Shown here: one piece after another, positions 47,012 to 59,970 of the stretch | Numbering within the stretch: position 1 is the stretch's first letter | How the letters are laid out: each line of letters starts with the position of its first letter | NCBI RefSeq assembly: GCF_022201045.2 | Contig: NC_068558.1 | Coordinates: 42,613,501 to 42,677,500, forward strand | Origin: Citrus sinensis | Taxonomy: Eukaryota > Streptophyta > Magnoliopsida > Sapindales > Rutaceae | Length of the DNA: 64,000 nt | Direction: 5' to 3' | Made by a program: the position numbers and the translations under genes | The notes under the pieces: model-generated | The model's database searches: none | Told to the model about the DNA's origin: nothing | The model's input: only the letters and a program-made list of their open reading frames with translations

Positions 47012-48397
47012 AATGTTTTAAAGGCTTAGATTATTGGTGTATCATTTCAAGCTTCTTCCAAATTGGAGGTTCCAATCTTCTAATATTTATCATCCTAAGA
47101 TTGTGTAATGTTACTAATGTAGAACGGACTGCTCTACACCAATGGTTGAAATATGTATGATTAAACTGGTACTCCATTGGGTTACCAGCAATCCTAATGT
47201 CTTCTAGGATATAAAGTAAAAAGTTTTCTTCGAAGATGGTAATGTGTTTTGATTGTCTTTTCTCTGTAATCTGATCTGTAGCTTGTTTGTGCTTGAGATT
47301 TGTGTCGTCGTAATGTCTCATCCGAGCATTTCTAGAATTGGTTGCTTCACCGTCACATAGCATAAAATTCTTCATTTATTGAATGCATTTTTTTATAAGC
47401 ATTTAGTACTATGAGGTACTCCATTCACCCCCTGATAAAATTATTTCGGTAATGGGTGTTCGTATTTTATACTAATGATTTTGTGGTAGACAAGTTACAA
47501 AAAGTATCATAGTAACGCGATCAGGAAGTCAACTAGAGCCTCGAAATAGCCGTTGCTATTGGCCGACGTGATGACAGGAATTCAGAATTCATTTTTAATC
47601 AAATGAAATGAGATGGTGAATTGAGATTTGAGAGAGGCAAGAGAGCGCTTCATACTGACTTATATTTTACGTTTATTTTTAAATTATCATTATGCTCCTT
47701 TAGCTTTCTATTATCTACATTTCTTCCGTGAATAGTTTTGGATACTTGCTAACTAGATCCACAAAATTTAAATAAATGTTATCATATCTGCTTGAAAATA
47801 ATAAAATAGATATCATGTGAAATTATTTTTGACACGTTCTGGTTGTAAAATCAAGGCAAAGTGTCTGAAGTCCATTTAGGTGGATCGATTTAACCTTTAT
47901 AGAGAGAACAATCCAAAATTTCAAACTAAAGATTAAAAAAAAAAATTCATCATCAATTTCTCAATCTAAAAATTCATTTGCTTGGTTAAAAATCATTTAT
48001 ACATATAGATAATTTTTTTTTAATTCTCAGAAAAGATAATAATTTTTTTAACGAGGATCTAATTATTAAATAAATGCATTTGAAGAAAAATAGAACAATA
48101 TTTAGTCGTCGATTGGATTCGCCCGTCGTGGCAACCAATGGTGGTTCGGTAATAAAGGCAAAAAGTAGATGGCAAATTGGTCCACACGGCACTCGCTCGT
48201 TCAGTTTTATAGCAGTTGAAAGACTTGCACTCCCCACCCACTCTTAAGTCCTCGTTCTCGCAGTCTTGCGACGCTGACCGACGATCCTCATCAACTGTCC
48301 AAGTACGATCTCAACCCCGACGTTTCTCAAGTGTTATTCTTCTGGATCTCAATATCAGCACTTCTAACGAGTCTTGACGGTAAATGCTATTACAGGA
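47012..48397. other. NOP10 3' region and ribophorin II promoter
   Basis: About 47012-47400 is the probable NOP10 3' untranslated region. The remainder leads to the ribophorin II start. I see no further gene; the short frames on either strand have no family features. Confidence 0.4.
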
Positions 48398-51300
48398 ATG
48401 GCCAGGAGTCCATTACGATTTCTGGTGCTTATTTTGGCGATTTCGATCTGCGACGCCGCTGGGATCTTCCATCCGATTTCCGACTCTCACCGATCTGCTG
48501 CTCTAGACCTTTTCAAACCCGTGGACGGATCCTTCGCCAGGTTTCATTTCAATTAATAAACCGTATTATATAATTTGTTGTTCGTTTGAGATCATATCTC
48601 TGTATAAGTTTAAGATTTTTCGGATTGGTGTATTTGAGGAATGTCAGATTTCTAGTTTCCTTCTGCTTTTCAATTTTAGGTTGATTGTAGAATAGTTGAG
48701 TTAAAGTTCGTTCCTGTGATTAAGGGGCATTATGGTCATTTTATTATATGTTTAAGCATTTTTTCTATTTGGAATTTTTGCAAATTAGATAACAATTGTT
48801 TTATTGAATTTCATGCCTTCATTTTTAGATAGTTCTGGTATGTGAATTTGAACTTAATGCGAAGCAACTATTTGATGCGGGTCATCTATTGTTTGTGCCA
48901 GCTTAGAGGAGGCGTACGAGGCCCTAAGGACCTTTGAGGTACTTGGAATTGAGAAAACGGCTGAATTGAGCAAGGCTACTTGTAAGTCTGTATTGGGAAC
49001 CCTCGAGTCATCCTCTTCGACTCCAAAGGATTTATTCTATGCCTTGGGAGTTAATGGCATATTGAAATGCAGTAGTAAGGAGGAAACCTTTGAGGTATTT
49101 TTCAGCTCGTCTATCACGGTTTGGATATTGCTTTTATGGTTAAACAGAATGTGAAAGTTGGCGAACGTGTTTTTATTCTATTTTAAGGGAATCATTTCAA
49201 GTCTCCAAGCTGTGGTTCGCGATGCCAATTCATTGCTTGACTTCTACTATTCAATTGGAAGTTTGAGACTTATCAAGGTAAAATTCATAATTTGATTTAG
49301 TTTAGAACTTGATTTTCATTATCATTTTTACTCGTCTATTTTTATTGTTTTATTTTTTTGTGTGCACGTGATGTATTTGGAATTTTCACATTTTTTCTTG
49401 GTTCAATGTTTGTAGGTAATTCTTATACTGTTGCAAATGTTAAAGGGACACTCAATGAAAGTTGTGTTTTGAAAATACATTGCCTTTTACTTTTCCCTCC
49501 TTTTGATACTCCTTGATTAATACCTTGGTGCAGGATCAAACCTCTAAAACTGATTTACACCTCAGTGATGCTGAAGGGACTTTCCGCTCTATCAAGGTTA
49601 GTTGCCACTTACCTGCCATTGTTTTGACACTGGGTCACTATGCTCAAGTCTAATTTTGGACTACCTCAAAATGAGAGCCAACTGATTAGACCTTATAAAG
49701 TTGGTGAGAGTTGACAAGGTGGAGGATGGTCAGCGGTGGATCCGACTCAAACTCCCATCTCTTTCTCCCTCAATCTCTGACTACAAGTTTCCAATCCCGC
49801 TTACCACACAATATTTTTCTTAATGTTTGGGGTGATGGTATAAACTGTTGGCAGGCTCTTAGCCAGAGTGATGGAAGGTGGCGTTATAGTTCGAACAATC
49901 CTGAGTCAAGTACCTTTGCTGCTGGTAATGATTTATAAAGATGTAGCTGACAATAGTCATTCTCTTTTATTGTTGAATGAATTGTGGACATTTAGTTTTG
50001 AATAGAATTGTTGTGCTGAAGTTAGGTCTTACCCACATGCTGCTTATCATATTTATCAATTTTTATTCTTAATTATATACAAAAAACGTCAATGCTCATT
50101 TCCATGCCATGATCTTTTCAGGAATTGCACTTGAAGCTCTCTCTGGGGTAGTTTCATTAGCATCTTCTGAGATTGATCAATTTATGGTAATTTGGAACTT
50201 TTGAAATGATATTGGACTTTTTTTTTATTAGTTCAAAATTTCCTTTGCTGCGACAATGTGTGTTTATGCTTGCCTTTATTTCTTTTCTGGTTTTCCTTTT
50301 TCATTAAGCATCTTCCGAGATCAATCAGTCTATGTTAATTGTGAACATGAGTCAATTAGTAATTATTTTGCATTTGCTTATGATCTGCAGATTGGTGCTG
50401 TGAAAAATGACATAGTGAAGCTTTTTGACAGTGTTGAGAAATATGGTGAGTGTAGCCTTTGCCTTCAATTTGATTAGAAAGTAAATGATTGTATTTGCTT
50501 TTAACTATTGTATACTTTTATATATTTTGAATTTCTAATAGGAGAAGTGTCCTACAAACCTTAGTTCCAAGATCTGTGAGGATCTTGGCACAAAATCAGA
50601 GTATCCACTTCCTTCTTTGGTTTTCTTTGATTATTGGAGAGGAACTATTTGTAAAGAGAGAAATGTTTACAAGATAATATGCGCAAAAACTGTTTGTAAA
50701 GAGAGCAACTTTAGCAGGATAATAAGGGCAAACATTGTATAAGTTACCAAATGCTGTGTTGGAAATAACTTGTATAGAAATAACTTCAGATGGAAATCTT
50801 TGGGAAACAGAGGAGAAATAATTGGGGTGGAGGATTTTGGTTTGGATCAAAGAATTAGCTTTGGAGGAAAGTTGTTTAAAGAATAGAATGTCCTTATCAT
50901 GTTCCTATAGTATGATGATATGAAATTCCACATTTAGGTCTTTTTCCCCTTCTTTTCTTTCTGTATGCAGACTGTGCTGCCCTTCCCTGCATAGAGTATA
51001 TGTGTTATTTAGTTTGACTACTAGAAACTGCCTACCAGAAATTTCTCAGCTCTCTTTCCAAAAATCATGATTTTCTTTGGTAGAAAATTTTGAATTCATT
51101 GTTGGATATTCCATTCTGTAGAAATCTTTTCTAATTTAATTTTTTATTGTAGATGATGGGACCTTTTACTTTGATGAGAAACTTGTTAATATGCGTGAAC
51201 AGCAGGGTCCTCTTGCAACTACCTCTTCTGTTGTTAGAGGGCTGACAGCGTTTTCATCTGTGATTACTGAAAGTTTGAATGTAAGTATATGCTTATTGGT

Positions 51301-54185
51301 GCATGTCTTAGAAATGTTTGTTTTCGTTGGAGGGTGTTCTATTGCTTTCTTTGATGTTTGCAGCTTACAGGGGATAAAATATTGGGCATAGCAAAATTTT
51401 TCCTTGGCATTGGGATTCCTGGTGATACAAAAAACTTTTTCGACCAAGTTGACTCATTAGCCTGCTTGGAAAACAATAGGCAAGTTTTCTTGAGTGTTCT
51501 TTTTTTTGGAGTCATATTTGTCCAAGATATTTGAACTATGCTGAATGTATACTTTTGCTGGTGCAGAGTTTCCATTCCGCTAATCCTATCACTTCCATCT
51601 ACAGTGATTTCGTTGACTAAAAAAGACTCCTTAAAGGTGTGATTTTCATCCTGTTGATCCTATCATTACCATTTTCTAGTCTTTTAGTTGCTTATAGTTT
51701 CTTGTTCTTTTCCTCAGTCATAAATTTCTTCATTCAGACATTATTTATTGTGAGTTGTGATAGTCTGCATGTTATTTTCAGTTTTGCGTAGCCATTAGAT
51801 GTTCATAATGTTTTCATGTCTGTCATTTGCATCTTCGTGAGATGGCATAAGTTGCTGTGTCCCTATGTCTTAATGGATGCTTTCTTACAGACTTTTTTCA
51901 TCTTTTAGTTTTTTATTTTCATTTTTTGGTTTGCTTCTGGTTTTTTGGGGGTTATTCAGTTTATTTTTACGCTTTGCAGGATACTTAAATTAATTTTGGT
52001 ATTAACATATTGTGATATATGTTATCAGGTTAAGGTCAATACCGTCCTTGGCTCACATGCTCCTCCTCTAACAGTGACACTTGTGCGAGCATTTTCCTCT
52101 AGTGCAAGGGACAATTCCATAATTGAGAACCAGGTGCTGAAATGCCCTTGTTTAGGCTTTTTATTGGGTGAATTTCATTTTCATTGCCTATCATTTTCCC
52201 TTTTGGACTAGTTGATTCAGATGCCTAACTTCAAATTTTGGTCTTCCATGAATGTGTCATGTAGGAACTCAAATTTGACCCTCAGGATGCAGTTTATTTC
52301 TTGGATGATCTGCCAGCAAGTTTTGATGTGGGAGAGTACATTTTTGTTTTTAAGGTATTTATGTTTTGGTAAATTTTTCAGGATCAAAAAGTTACCTAAC
52401 ACTTTTTTCGTGTATAATTTGATGCCAAATATTTGAATTTCTGTAGATGTTGGTTCAAGATTCTGAGCAACAAACTGTTTATGCCACTGGAACTCTAACT
52501 CAAGTACCAATTTACGTGACGGGACTTATCAAAATCGAAAATGCTAAAATTGCAGTTCTTGATAGTGATCTTGGGAGTGTGGAAACACAAAAAAAGTATG
52601 TTGAAACATATCTCAGATGTTTGGTAATGATTTTGTATGTTGTGTTTATATCATTTACTGACTCATGTTAGACACTTGTAGTCATGACACTTAACTGTGT
52701 ATATTTGAACATGACACTTCTGGCAGTCTTATTTATATCCTATTTTTCAATGAACTAAACCATGTAATTTGAATCATAATTTAGGCTAGATTTAGCTGGA
52801 GAAAGTACTGTGTCAGTATCAGCAAACCACCTGCAGAAGCTGCGTCTGTCATTTCAAATGTCCACCCCTCTTGGCAATGCTTTTAAGCCACATCAGGTAT
52901 ATTGTTGCTTCTATCTGCCTCTAGTAGTATTTCTTTACAATAGTTGGTTGGTTAATTCTGTTGATTTGCAGGCATTTCTCAGGCTGAGACATGAGACAAA
53001 GGTTGAGCACACCTTTGTAGTCGGGAGCTCTGGGAAAAAGTTTGAGATAACTCTAGTTAAGTATTTTTTTTTTAAGTAATTTTATCTCCATGTTTTTATA
53101 ATGTAAATTTCAGTTAGCCATATTGATATTCACTCCTGATTTCAAGCTTTGTGCATTGGCAAAATTTGACAGCTACCCAGTTTTTTTCTTTTTCTAGAAA
53201 ACTGTTTGTCTTTATGTTGACCACATTTAGTAATTTGTCTTGTAGGATTTTCTAGGACTTGTTGAGAAGTTCTTCTATCTCTCAGGTAGATATGACATTC
53301 AGCTAACTGTTGGTGATGCTGTCATGGTAAGCATGATCTTAATGCTTGTACATTCTTCTTTCTACGTAGTATTATCCGAGTAAAATAAGTTTTATCCCTT
53401 GACAGGAGAACTCTTTATTACGTGATATTGGCTATGTCGAATTAGATCTACCAGAACCTCCTGAGAATGCATCCCGTCCTCCTCCACAGCCTGTTGATCC
53501 TTACACAAGGTATGGGCCAAAAGCAGAGATAACCCACATTTTCAGAGCACCAGAAAAGCGTCCTCCTCAGGAGCTGTCTCTTGCTTTCTTGGTTCTCACT
53601 ATTTTGCCACTTTTTGGATTCATAATTGGGGTGAGTCATGTGTAACTGTTTGTTTCTGTATTTTTATTGAACCAAAATCTTTCTGAATTCCAATTCTTTT
53701 TCTGGCCGTAGCTGATATATGTAACATCCTTTGATATTTTACAGCTATTACGATTAGGGGTGAACCTGAAGAACTTCCCTTCTTCAGCTGTACCTGCCAC
53801 ATTTGCTGTCATTTTCCATTTAGGAATTGCAGCAGTTCTGTTGCTCTATGTGCTTTTCTGGTTGAAGGTTAGTCTTAGTTATGTGCTTCAATGTTGTTAA
53901 ACCATGGTTCAGATGGCTGCATTTTAGCATGAAATACAAATTTTAAACCATACACTCTATGTGATCCTTGTAACACGTAATGTTGCATGTCGAAAGTACT
54001 GTAACTTCTAGCCATATATTATTCTATGTCATGCTCATTTGTAACTATTTGGTGCTTTCTTCTTGCAGTTGGATCTGTTCACAACATTGAAGACACTCTG
54101 TTTCTTGGGCGTTTTCCTAATGGTTGTGGGACACAGGACCCTTTCCCACCTGGCGTCAGCATCAGCCAAATTGAAATCTGCCTAA
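48398..54185 (+). CDS. RPN2: Ribophorin II, oligosaccharyltransferase subunit
   Basis: Nineteen exons give 692 aa: 48398-48540, 48902-49094, 49188-49277, 49534-49596, 49855-49924, 50122-50186, 50391-50445, 51153-51280, 51364-51479, 51567-51636, 52029-52133, 52265-52354, 52447-52595, 52785-52896, 52972-53055, 53246-53326, 53406-53630, 53745-53867 and 54069-54185. All phases agree. The protein begins with a signal peptide ([15 protein letters not shown]), followed by a long lumenal domain. Three membrane segments close it ([49 protein letters not shown]), then a basic cytosolic tail. Ribophorin II (yeast Swp1; Arabidopsis HAP6) is part of the oligosaccharyltransferase that N-glycosylates proteins in the endoplasmic reticulum. 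The length equals that of the Arabidopsis protein. Intron 9 uses a GC donor (AG|GCAAGT at 51480). In the last exon an overlapping longer frame runs to 54247, but the family ends in the phase used here. Confidence 0.95.
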
Positions 54186-55865
54186 ATTTAATGAAAAGCT
54201 TTTTGCATAAGAGTGAATTCAGAAGAGAGGAAATTTCTGATTCATGAGAAACAAGACGGTTTGGTTCAATTTTTTTAGGATTCTAGTAAATTATATTAAC
54301 CCGTTGACAATTTTAGACTTTTAGTGCACACAGCTCAAATGAAATGCCGGAAAGAAAGAGTTATTCAGTCATTTATCTTTCATGTCTGTTACAAAGCTTT
54401 CACTCTCAGAAGTGTATGGTGGCAACCAGAAGGTAGGTTGGATTTCTCTTTGTTCTTGGAGCACGCAGAGAATTGAATTGTCATTTCTGGGTTTCTTCTG
54501 CTCTGTTGGATCTGCTGTGGAATGAGGTTATGAATCCACCCTGATTCATTGATTTCTGGGCAAACTAATCGTTAGTAATGAAAGATAGAACATGGCAATG
54601 ACAGTTTTAAAATATAGATTCATACAAGTAGTTATTAAATTGTTGGCACTGCATAAGAAAATTCTTCTTAAAGAGTGGCTGTTGATGTGAATAACATAAA
54701 TTCTGTTATAGTTGTTTCTGTACATTGAATGAACTCAACGTACAGGGAAATGCATAGTGTTCAACATAATAAAATAAGAAATTGAAAGATTTACCTTAAT
54801 GACAGAAAATTGAATTGATAAGGTTCAATTTCGTTTGACTCCTCGTGATTATTTATCAAAGAATAATTTTGGTTATTAAATGATTCGAAAATAAAAAATA
54901 ATTTATGTACGACATTCAGTTGACATTTCATGAATTACAAGTTTAAAACTTATTATTTTGCATAAAGGTTTATCCCTTTTTTAGTTGAGGTGAATTCAAC
55001 ATTGTTCAAATTGATTGCAAAGTTAGTCATTCAGACCTTTCAATTTATAGGTGTGGGCAAATGCCCATTTTCCTCTTTATTTGGATAGAATAGACAAAGC
55101 TCCTTACTTATCTTTTGGTATTTCTCGGCTGATCAAAGTGATTCTCCAAAGTTTAATTGAAAAAAGTAACAACAAAAACCTTATTAATTATACAAATGCA
55201 AAGACAAAAAAATTGGGTAAAAAAGGGGGGGGGGGGGGGGGGGGAAGAAGCCCAAAGGTAAAAAAATACCAAAGATAAGAAATGGTACGTATTAAACAAG
55301 CAAAAGGTTGAAGTAAGTGTTAATTTACTCGAATATTGAGAAGTTTTATATTAGTAATCCAATCGATTATTAGAAAAACCATTATATTAAGAAAATAAAA
55401 TTAAATATTATAAAAGATATGACAGCCAAAGAGTGGGATCTACATATACATACAACATAGATTAAGATTCTATTATGATTTGAATTTCTCCTACACAGAA
55501 AATGGAGGTGGATGACTTATAATTAATAAATAAAATAGTAAAAAAATTAAATTTTATTCATATATTATTAATAAAAAGTACATTAATGAATACCTATAAA
55601 AACATGGAAAATTTCAAAAGTAAGGAAGAGGATCTTAATTCAACACAAAAATTGTATAATTGAAGAAATAAAGATATTTTGAAAGTGCATACTAACTCTT
55701 GTAAAAAGAGAGAGAATGGCATAATAACATTACCTTTTGTGTATAAACAATTTCATAACAGCATGTATTTGTTTAATCCCAAAAAAAAAAAAGAATGGTG
55801 AGGATCATTTGGTCAGAAATAAACAAACAATAAACTAATCAAAGAATGCTAAAATTGCCAAAATT
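54186..55865. other. Spacer with a 20-G run
   Basis: After the ribophorin II 3' region the sequence is A+T-rich without a gene. A run of 20 consecutive G at 55225-55244 stands out. It could form a G-quadruplex or be a sequencing or assembly artefact. Confidence 0.5.
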
Positions 55866-56753
55866 GAAATTTTATAAAATTGACCACAAAAATTTTATAT
55901 TTTGCACAATTAACTCCTGGAGTTTATTTCTATCAACATTAGCCCAAAAAACTCATCAAGTAACGAAAATACCCCTATCATTCTCACCAAGCTTCCTCTA
56001 TCTAATTGAATGACCTCTCTTAACCTCTCACCCAAGTCGACCACTCATCATTGGTGGCTTCCCACAATACATCGAAGTCCACCCTCGACGGCCAACATCG
56101 CCAAAATCACAGCCAAGATCTGAAATCAATGGTTAGTTCAAAAATCCTAAATTTTATTACATGTTCTATTGTGTGTTCTTGTTTTATATTGTTGTTATTG
56201 TGTTGTGTTAGTGATGGTAATGGATGATTGAAGTGTTTGTGATGTTGGTGGTGTTTGGGTGAGGTTGTTGGTGTGGGTGATGGGATGCCCATCTCACGAA
56301 ATCGACCACAAACACACCCCCAAACCCAACAGATGCCTCTTAACACTTGGTTATACAAAAAATAAAGGATAAACAATCTAACAGACATTTCATCAAACAC
56401 CTAATGTGCAATAGTTCTACAAAACCAAATTCCTTTCAATTAGCTTATAAAGGTCTTGGGCTCTAATTCAATTTGTTATAATCGTGTCGGATTGGTGTTG
56501 GATACGAGTTCGGGTGTATTTGGTCGAAATTCATTTTTCATGTCACCATCGTCGTATGTCGTTGCCATCGCCGTTGTCGATGATGATTCAAGAGAGAAAA
56601 GTTGCTTACGATTTGATGAAGAGGGAGAGGAGTTTGGGTTGAAATAAGGAGGGTAATTTGGGACAAAAAACTTATGTTTGGCTACTTATGATAGAAAAAA
56701 ATTAGAAGGGTTAAATGTGAAAAAAAAAATTAGGTCAGTTTTATAAATTTCCC
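55866..56753. mobile_element. Non-autonomous MULE-like element, relative of 17133-17965
   Basis: The left end GAAATTTTATAAAATTGACC and the inverted right end GGGAAATTTATAAAACTGACC form imperfect TIRs that continue inwards. TTTCTATCAACATTAGCC on the left faces TTTCTATCATAAGTAGCC on the right. Layout and motifs match the element at 17133-17965. I could not find an intact 9-bp duplication, so the ends are probably mutated. The interior holds short open frames (for example 56456-56647, plus) with no recognisable family. It has no central large palindrome like the first copy. Confidence 0.6.
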
Positions 56754-57248
56754 AAATTTTTGTAACTATTAGCAAGTGTCGCACCCCTAATTTATGGGCA
56801 TGTGAAATAAGAAACTTTAACTTAATCAAATAGTGGTATAAGATTTTTAAGTTCGGCTGTAATAATTTGCTCACAGGGGCAACAGGTGTACTAATAGAAA
56901 TAAATAAATCTCAACACTCCAAAAACATTTTGACATAATCCCTTCTAAAATATGGACATTATCAAATATTCCAAAATAATGTAAAAAAAAAAAAAAGGAG
57001 TTTTTTTTTTTTTTTTAACATAAACCATCTATAAAGTAAAATTAAGGTTCAAGGGTTTCTTTTCAATAAAAACAGCATAAGACAAAGCCCATATACTCCC
57101 CGCAGCCATAAGGAAATCGTGACGTTACTCTTTCAAGAACAAAATAAAAACTCAGCGACAAGTTAGCTAAATTTTAATGATGCCATAATCTCAACAAACA
57201 TTCTCGTCCAATATTAATATTACCAGCAGCAGCAGGGAAAAACACTCC
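56754..57248. other. A+T-rich spacer
   Basis: No gene or repeat is recognised apart from poly-A and poly-T runs near 56980-57020. The right end may be 3' sequence of the unrecognised minus-strand relic. Confidence 0.4.
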
Positions 57249-57631
57249 GCCTACTTTGGATCATCATTCTCAGTGGCCATTGCCCATGATTTCTTCCGGG
57301 GGACAGAAATCTGGCAAAGCCCAATCAACGCATTAATTATCAAAAGAAGCAGATAATCATGTAATTTAAAAGGCTAATAAAAAAGGCCCTGCATTAATTA
57401 TTAAAAAAAGCAATTAAGCCATCAACACATGAACACTACGCATAACAGCTTATAAATACAAATAAATCAGACTCCCGAGCAAGAAAACAACCCTGCTTTA
57501 TAATTTTTGAATATCAAAATTATTCAATTACGTATAACCACCAACCTTAATCCTGCACCAACAGCTTCTGACGACTTTTCTTCAACTCTACTTCCTGAGT
57601 CTCGTTGCAGAAGTCTGCCTTTATCATCTTA

Positions 57632-57880
57632 GGTCGTGTTTGGTACTGAGATTTAATAGTTATAATTTAATATTATAATACTAAAATGTTTAATAAACAT
57701 TCGTTGTTATGATTTGAAAATTAAATTAATTTGATTCACTATTTGTATAATGAAAATTTTCAATATCTTTATTATTTTTATCAAAATTATTAATTAAAAA
57801 CTATATTTGCTATACACTATTAACTTTTATTTCATAATTATAATTTTTTTTAATAGCAGCACTTCAAAACCATACAGAAC
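57632..57880. mobile_element. Tourist-like MITE with TTA target duplication
   Basis: The left end GGTCGTGTTTGGTACTG and the inverted right end GTTCTGTATGGTTTTG are similar. TTA flanks both sides (57629-57631 and 57881-57883; the match extends to CTTAG). A 249-bp A+T-rich body without coding capacity and a TTA duplication fit the PIF/Harbinger (Tourist) class. Confidence 0.55.
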
Positions 57881-57895
57881 TTAGTCCTGTCTAAA

Positions 57896-57990
57896 GGGAA
57901 ATTTACAAAAAATAATCATAAAAATTTTAGATTTTCCAAACTTAACCCATCAAACTTTTTTCTGTCATAACTAGCCAAATATTAATTCTT
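57896..57990. mobile_element. Solo MULE-like terminus
   Basis: GGGAAATTTACAAAAAATAATC followed downstream by CTGTCATAACTAGCC matches the ends of the elements at 17133-17965 and 55866-56753. I found no partner terminus on the right, so this is either a truncated copy or one whose other end has decayed. Confidence 0.45.
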
Positions 57991-59045
57991 TAGACCAAGT
58001 AGCTCTTATCACTTTCAACAAATTTACAAATAACGCAACTCTTACAAATTCCAAGCTATACTCAATACTCTTAACACTCTTAACATTCTCAACAAATCTC
58101 AACAATATTAGCATAACTGGATATATAAATTTATCAATTGGAGAGTATCTTCAAGGTCGGTGTATGTTCTTATACAATATGAATTTTGAATGTATTAAGT
58201 TTATTGAGATATAAAATCATCAATTGATGTGAGTTTTGTTGTAAATGTTGTTATTTTCTATTCATAAAGCAATGTGATTTATTAAAGAACTTAGATTTGA
58301 GTTGAAAAAAAAAAAAAAATCATTGAAAAATATAGAAATTTGAGGTAAAAACAGAACCCAAGTTATGTGCAACAGACTAGGCAATAGGCACTTGTCACAT
58401 ATAATTTAGTCTGTCACATAAAATTATAGTATGTGTGATGGTTACTTTCCGGATGTCATAACTTAGGCTACACATGTTCGCTTTGGGCACATGTTATACC
58501 GTTTCGAAGCTTGTGATGAGACTAATCAAATCTGTTTTTGTTACGCAATTTGACCCCATGGTCAAACAAAAAATTTGCCTGAATTTAAAACAATTAAAGA
58601 ACAATTAAACCCATTAAGCTTGAAAAAATATTAAAAAAATAAATATGGGTACACACTGTAGAACATGATAAAGAGAATATGCAGCATATTTTATATACAT
58701 GTGGTATATATTGTGATTATGTACAATAGGCAATTTTATGTACGACAGACAATTTTAATATTTGACAGATCTTATGGGATTCATAACTTGTTTAAAAAAT
58801 ATATAAACTTATTAATTAATTTATGGATTCTACTGTGAAACCCATTAGACCTGCTAAACAATAGATTTTTAGTAGACGGGAGTGTCATATCCAAATAAGC
58901 TTTTCTCCTTAATAAGAAGATCACCTACACTACACAGCCTTGGAATACTTTTATTCAGCCCCAAGATATATTGTTCTAACTTGATCAAATGAAAATATAA
59001 ATAAAATAATAGCTTAGTCTAATCAAAATTTTCAACGTACCATCG

Positions 59046-59592
59046 CAGGGGCCGATCCAGCATGTGATCAGTGGGGGCTCAAGTCCCCACTGGCAAAAAA
59101 AAAATTGTAAAAATAAAAGAGAAAAATAGTTTTATTTTCTAATTATCCCTCATTAAATTTATTAAAATAGTAACTATAAATTATAAACCCCATAAAATTT
59201 AAACTTTAACTTTTAAGAATTATAAAAACTTATATTTTAATTAAAAATAATGATAGCCCTCCACCCAAAATATTTTCTATTCTCAAAAATAAGATTAATT
59301 CTTACATTTTCTATAATAATAGTAAAGAGAACGTTTTCAGTAATGAAACTCATGAATAATCATCTTTGGAATTGGATGAGATAAATGATAGTTTGGTTGT
59401 TTATATAGGAAATGATAAATTTAATAATATTGATGACAAGTCGATTGCATAATATTTTTAAAATATGAAATTTCGTAGAAAATAATTATAAATGTATTAA
59501 CAAATATTTTATATATTCAAAATTTTAATTTTTTATATTTTACTATTATCTAATTTAACCCCCAGTAAATTATTCTTCTAGATCCGCCACTG
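59046..59592 (+). mobile_element. hAT-type deletion derivative with 8-bp TSD
   Basis: The left end CAGGGGCCGATCCAG and the inverted right end CAGTGGCGGATCTAG are typical hAT termini (CAGtGGCGGA type). A perfect 8-bp duplication, TACCATCG, flanks them (59038-59045 and 59593-59600). Inside, about 59325-59480, a decayed transposase C-terminus can be read in two frames: VKRTFSVMKLMNNHLWNWM, then INDSLVVYIGNDKFNNIDDK. This matches the C-terminal end of zinc-finger MYM/TTF-type hAT transposases. At 547 bp it cannot move on its own. Confidence 0.88.
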
Positions 59593-59970
59593 TACCATCG
59601 TGCATGGCGGCTATGAGGCCTCTGTTATATGCTATCTTGAGAGTATTAGGTCTGAATCTTTGTGGTCAAAAGACTCCAATAAATAATTCACAACCCTTTG
59701 TTGCCAAGATTCCTGAAGCACAAATCTCATACTCTCCGTCTTCTTGCGTACACACATACTAACTTGTGCAACATATGCACGTAATATGACAAATTAATAA
59801 AAACAAGAAATCTTTTGATTGATTGCAGTGTCCCCCTTAGCTTTCAAACATACCACAAGTACAGCCAAAATCAGTCGGCAGAACGTTGTTAGACGAGCAG
59901 CCCCGAGAAGCCCATAATCTACTTGGAATGCGTCAAAACTCTTTCTTAATTTCTTCATAATTTCGAGAAA

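Larger units (their letters stand above)
57249..59970 (-). pseudogene. Unrecognised minus-strand gene relic, broken by transposons
   Basis: Four coding-like pieces lie in the same orientation. From upstream to downstream they are: about 59820-59960 (MKKLRKSFDAFQVDYGLLGA, then RLTTFCRLILAVLVV), about 59640-59765 (VRKKTESMRFVLQESWQQRV, then NYLLESFDHKDSDLIL), about 57555-57628 (DDKGRLLQRDSGSRVEEKSS) and 57250-57312 (ISVPRKKSWAMATENDDPK then stop). The first piece has a hydrophobic stretch. Between the second and third pieces lie a hAT remnant (59046-59592), a MULE-like terminus (57896) and a Tourist-like MITE (57632-57880), so transcription through is doubtful. I do not recognise the family. 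It may be the 3' half of one gene or two unrelated fragments. Confidence 0.4.

Noticed and set aside
52217..52510. 97-residue open frame antisense to ribophorin II
   Set aside because: It lies across exons 12-13 and an intron of ribophorin II on the opposite strand, with no own features.
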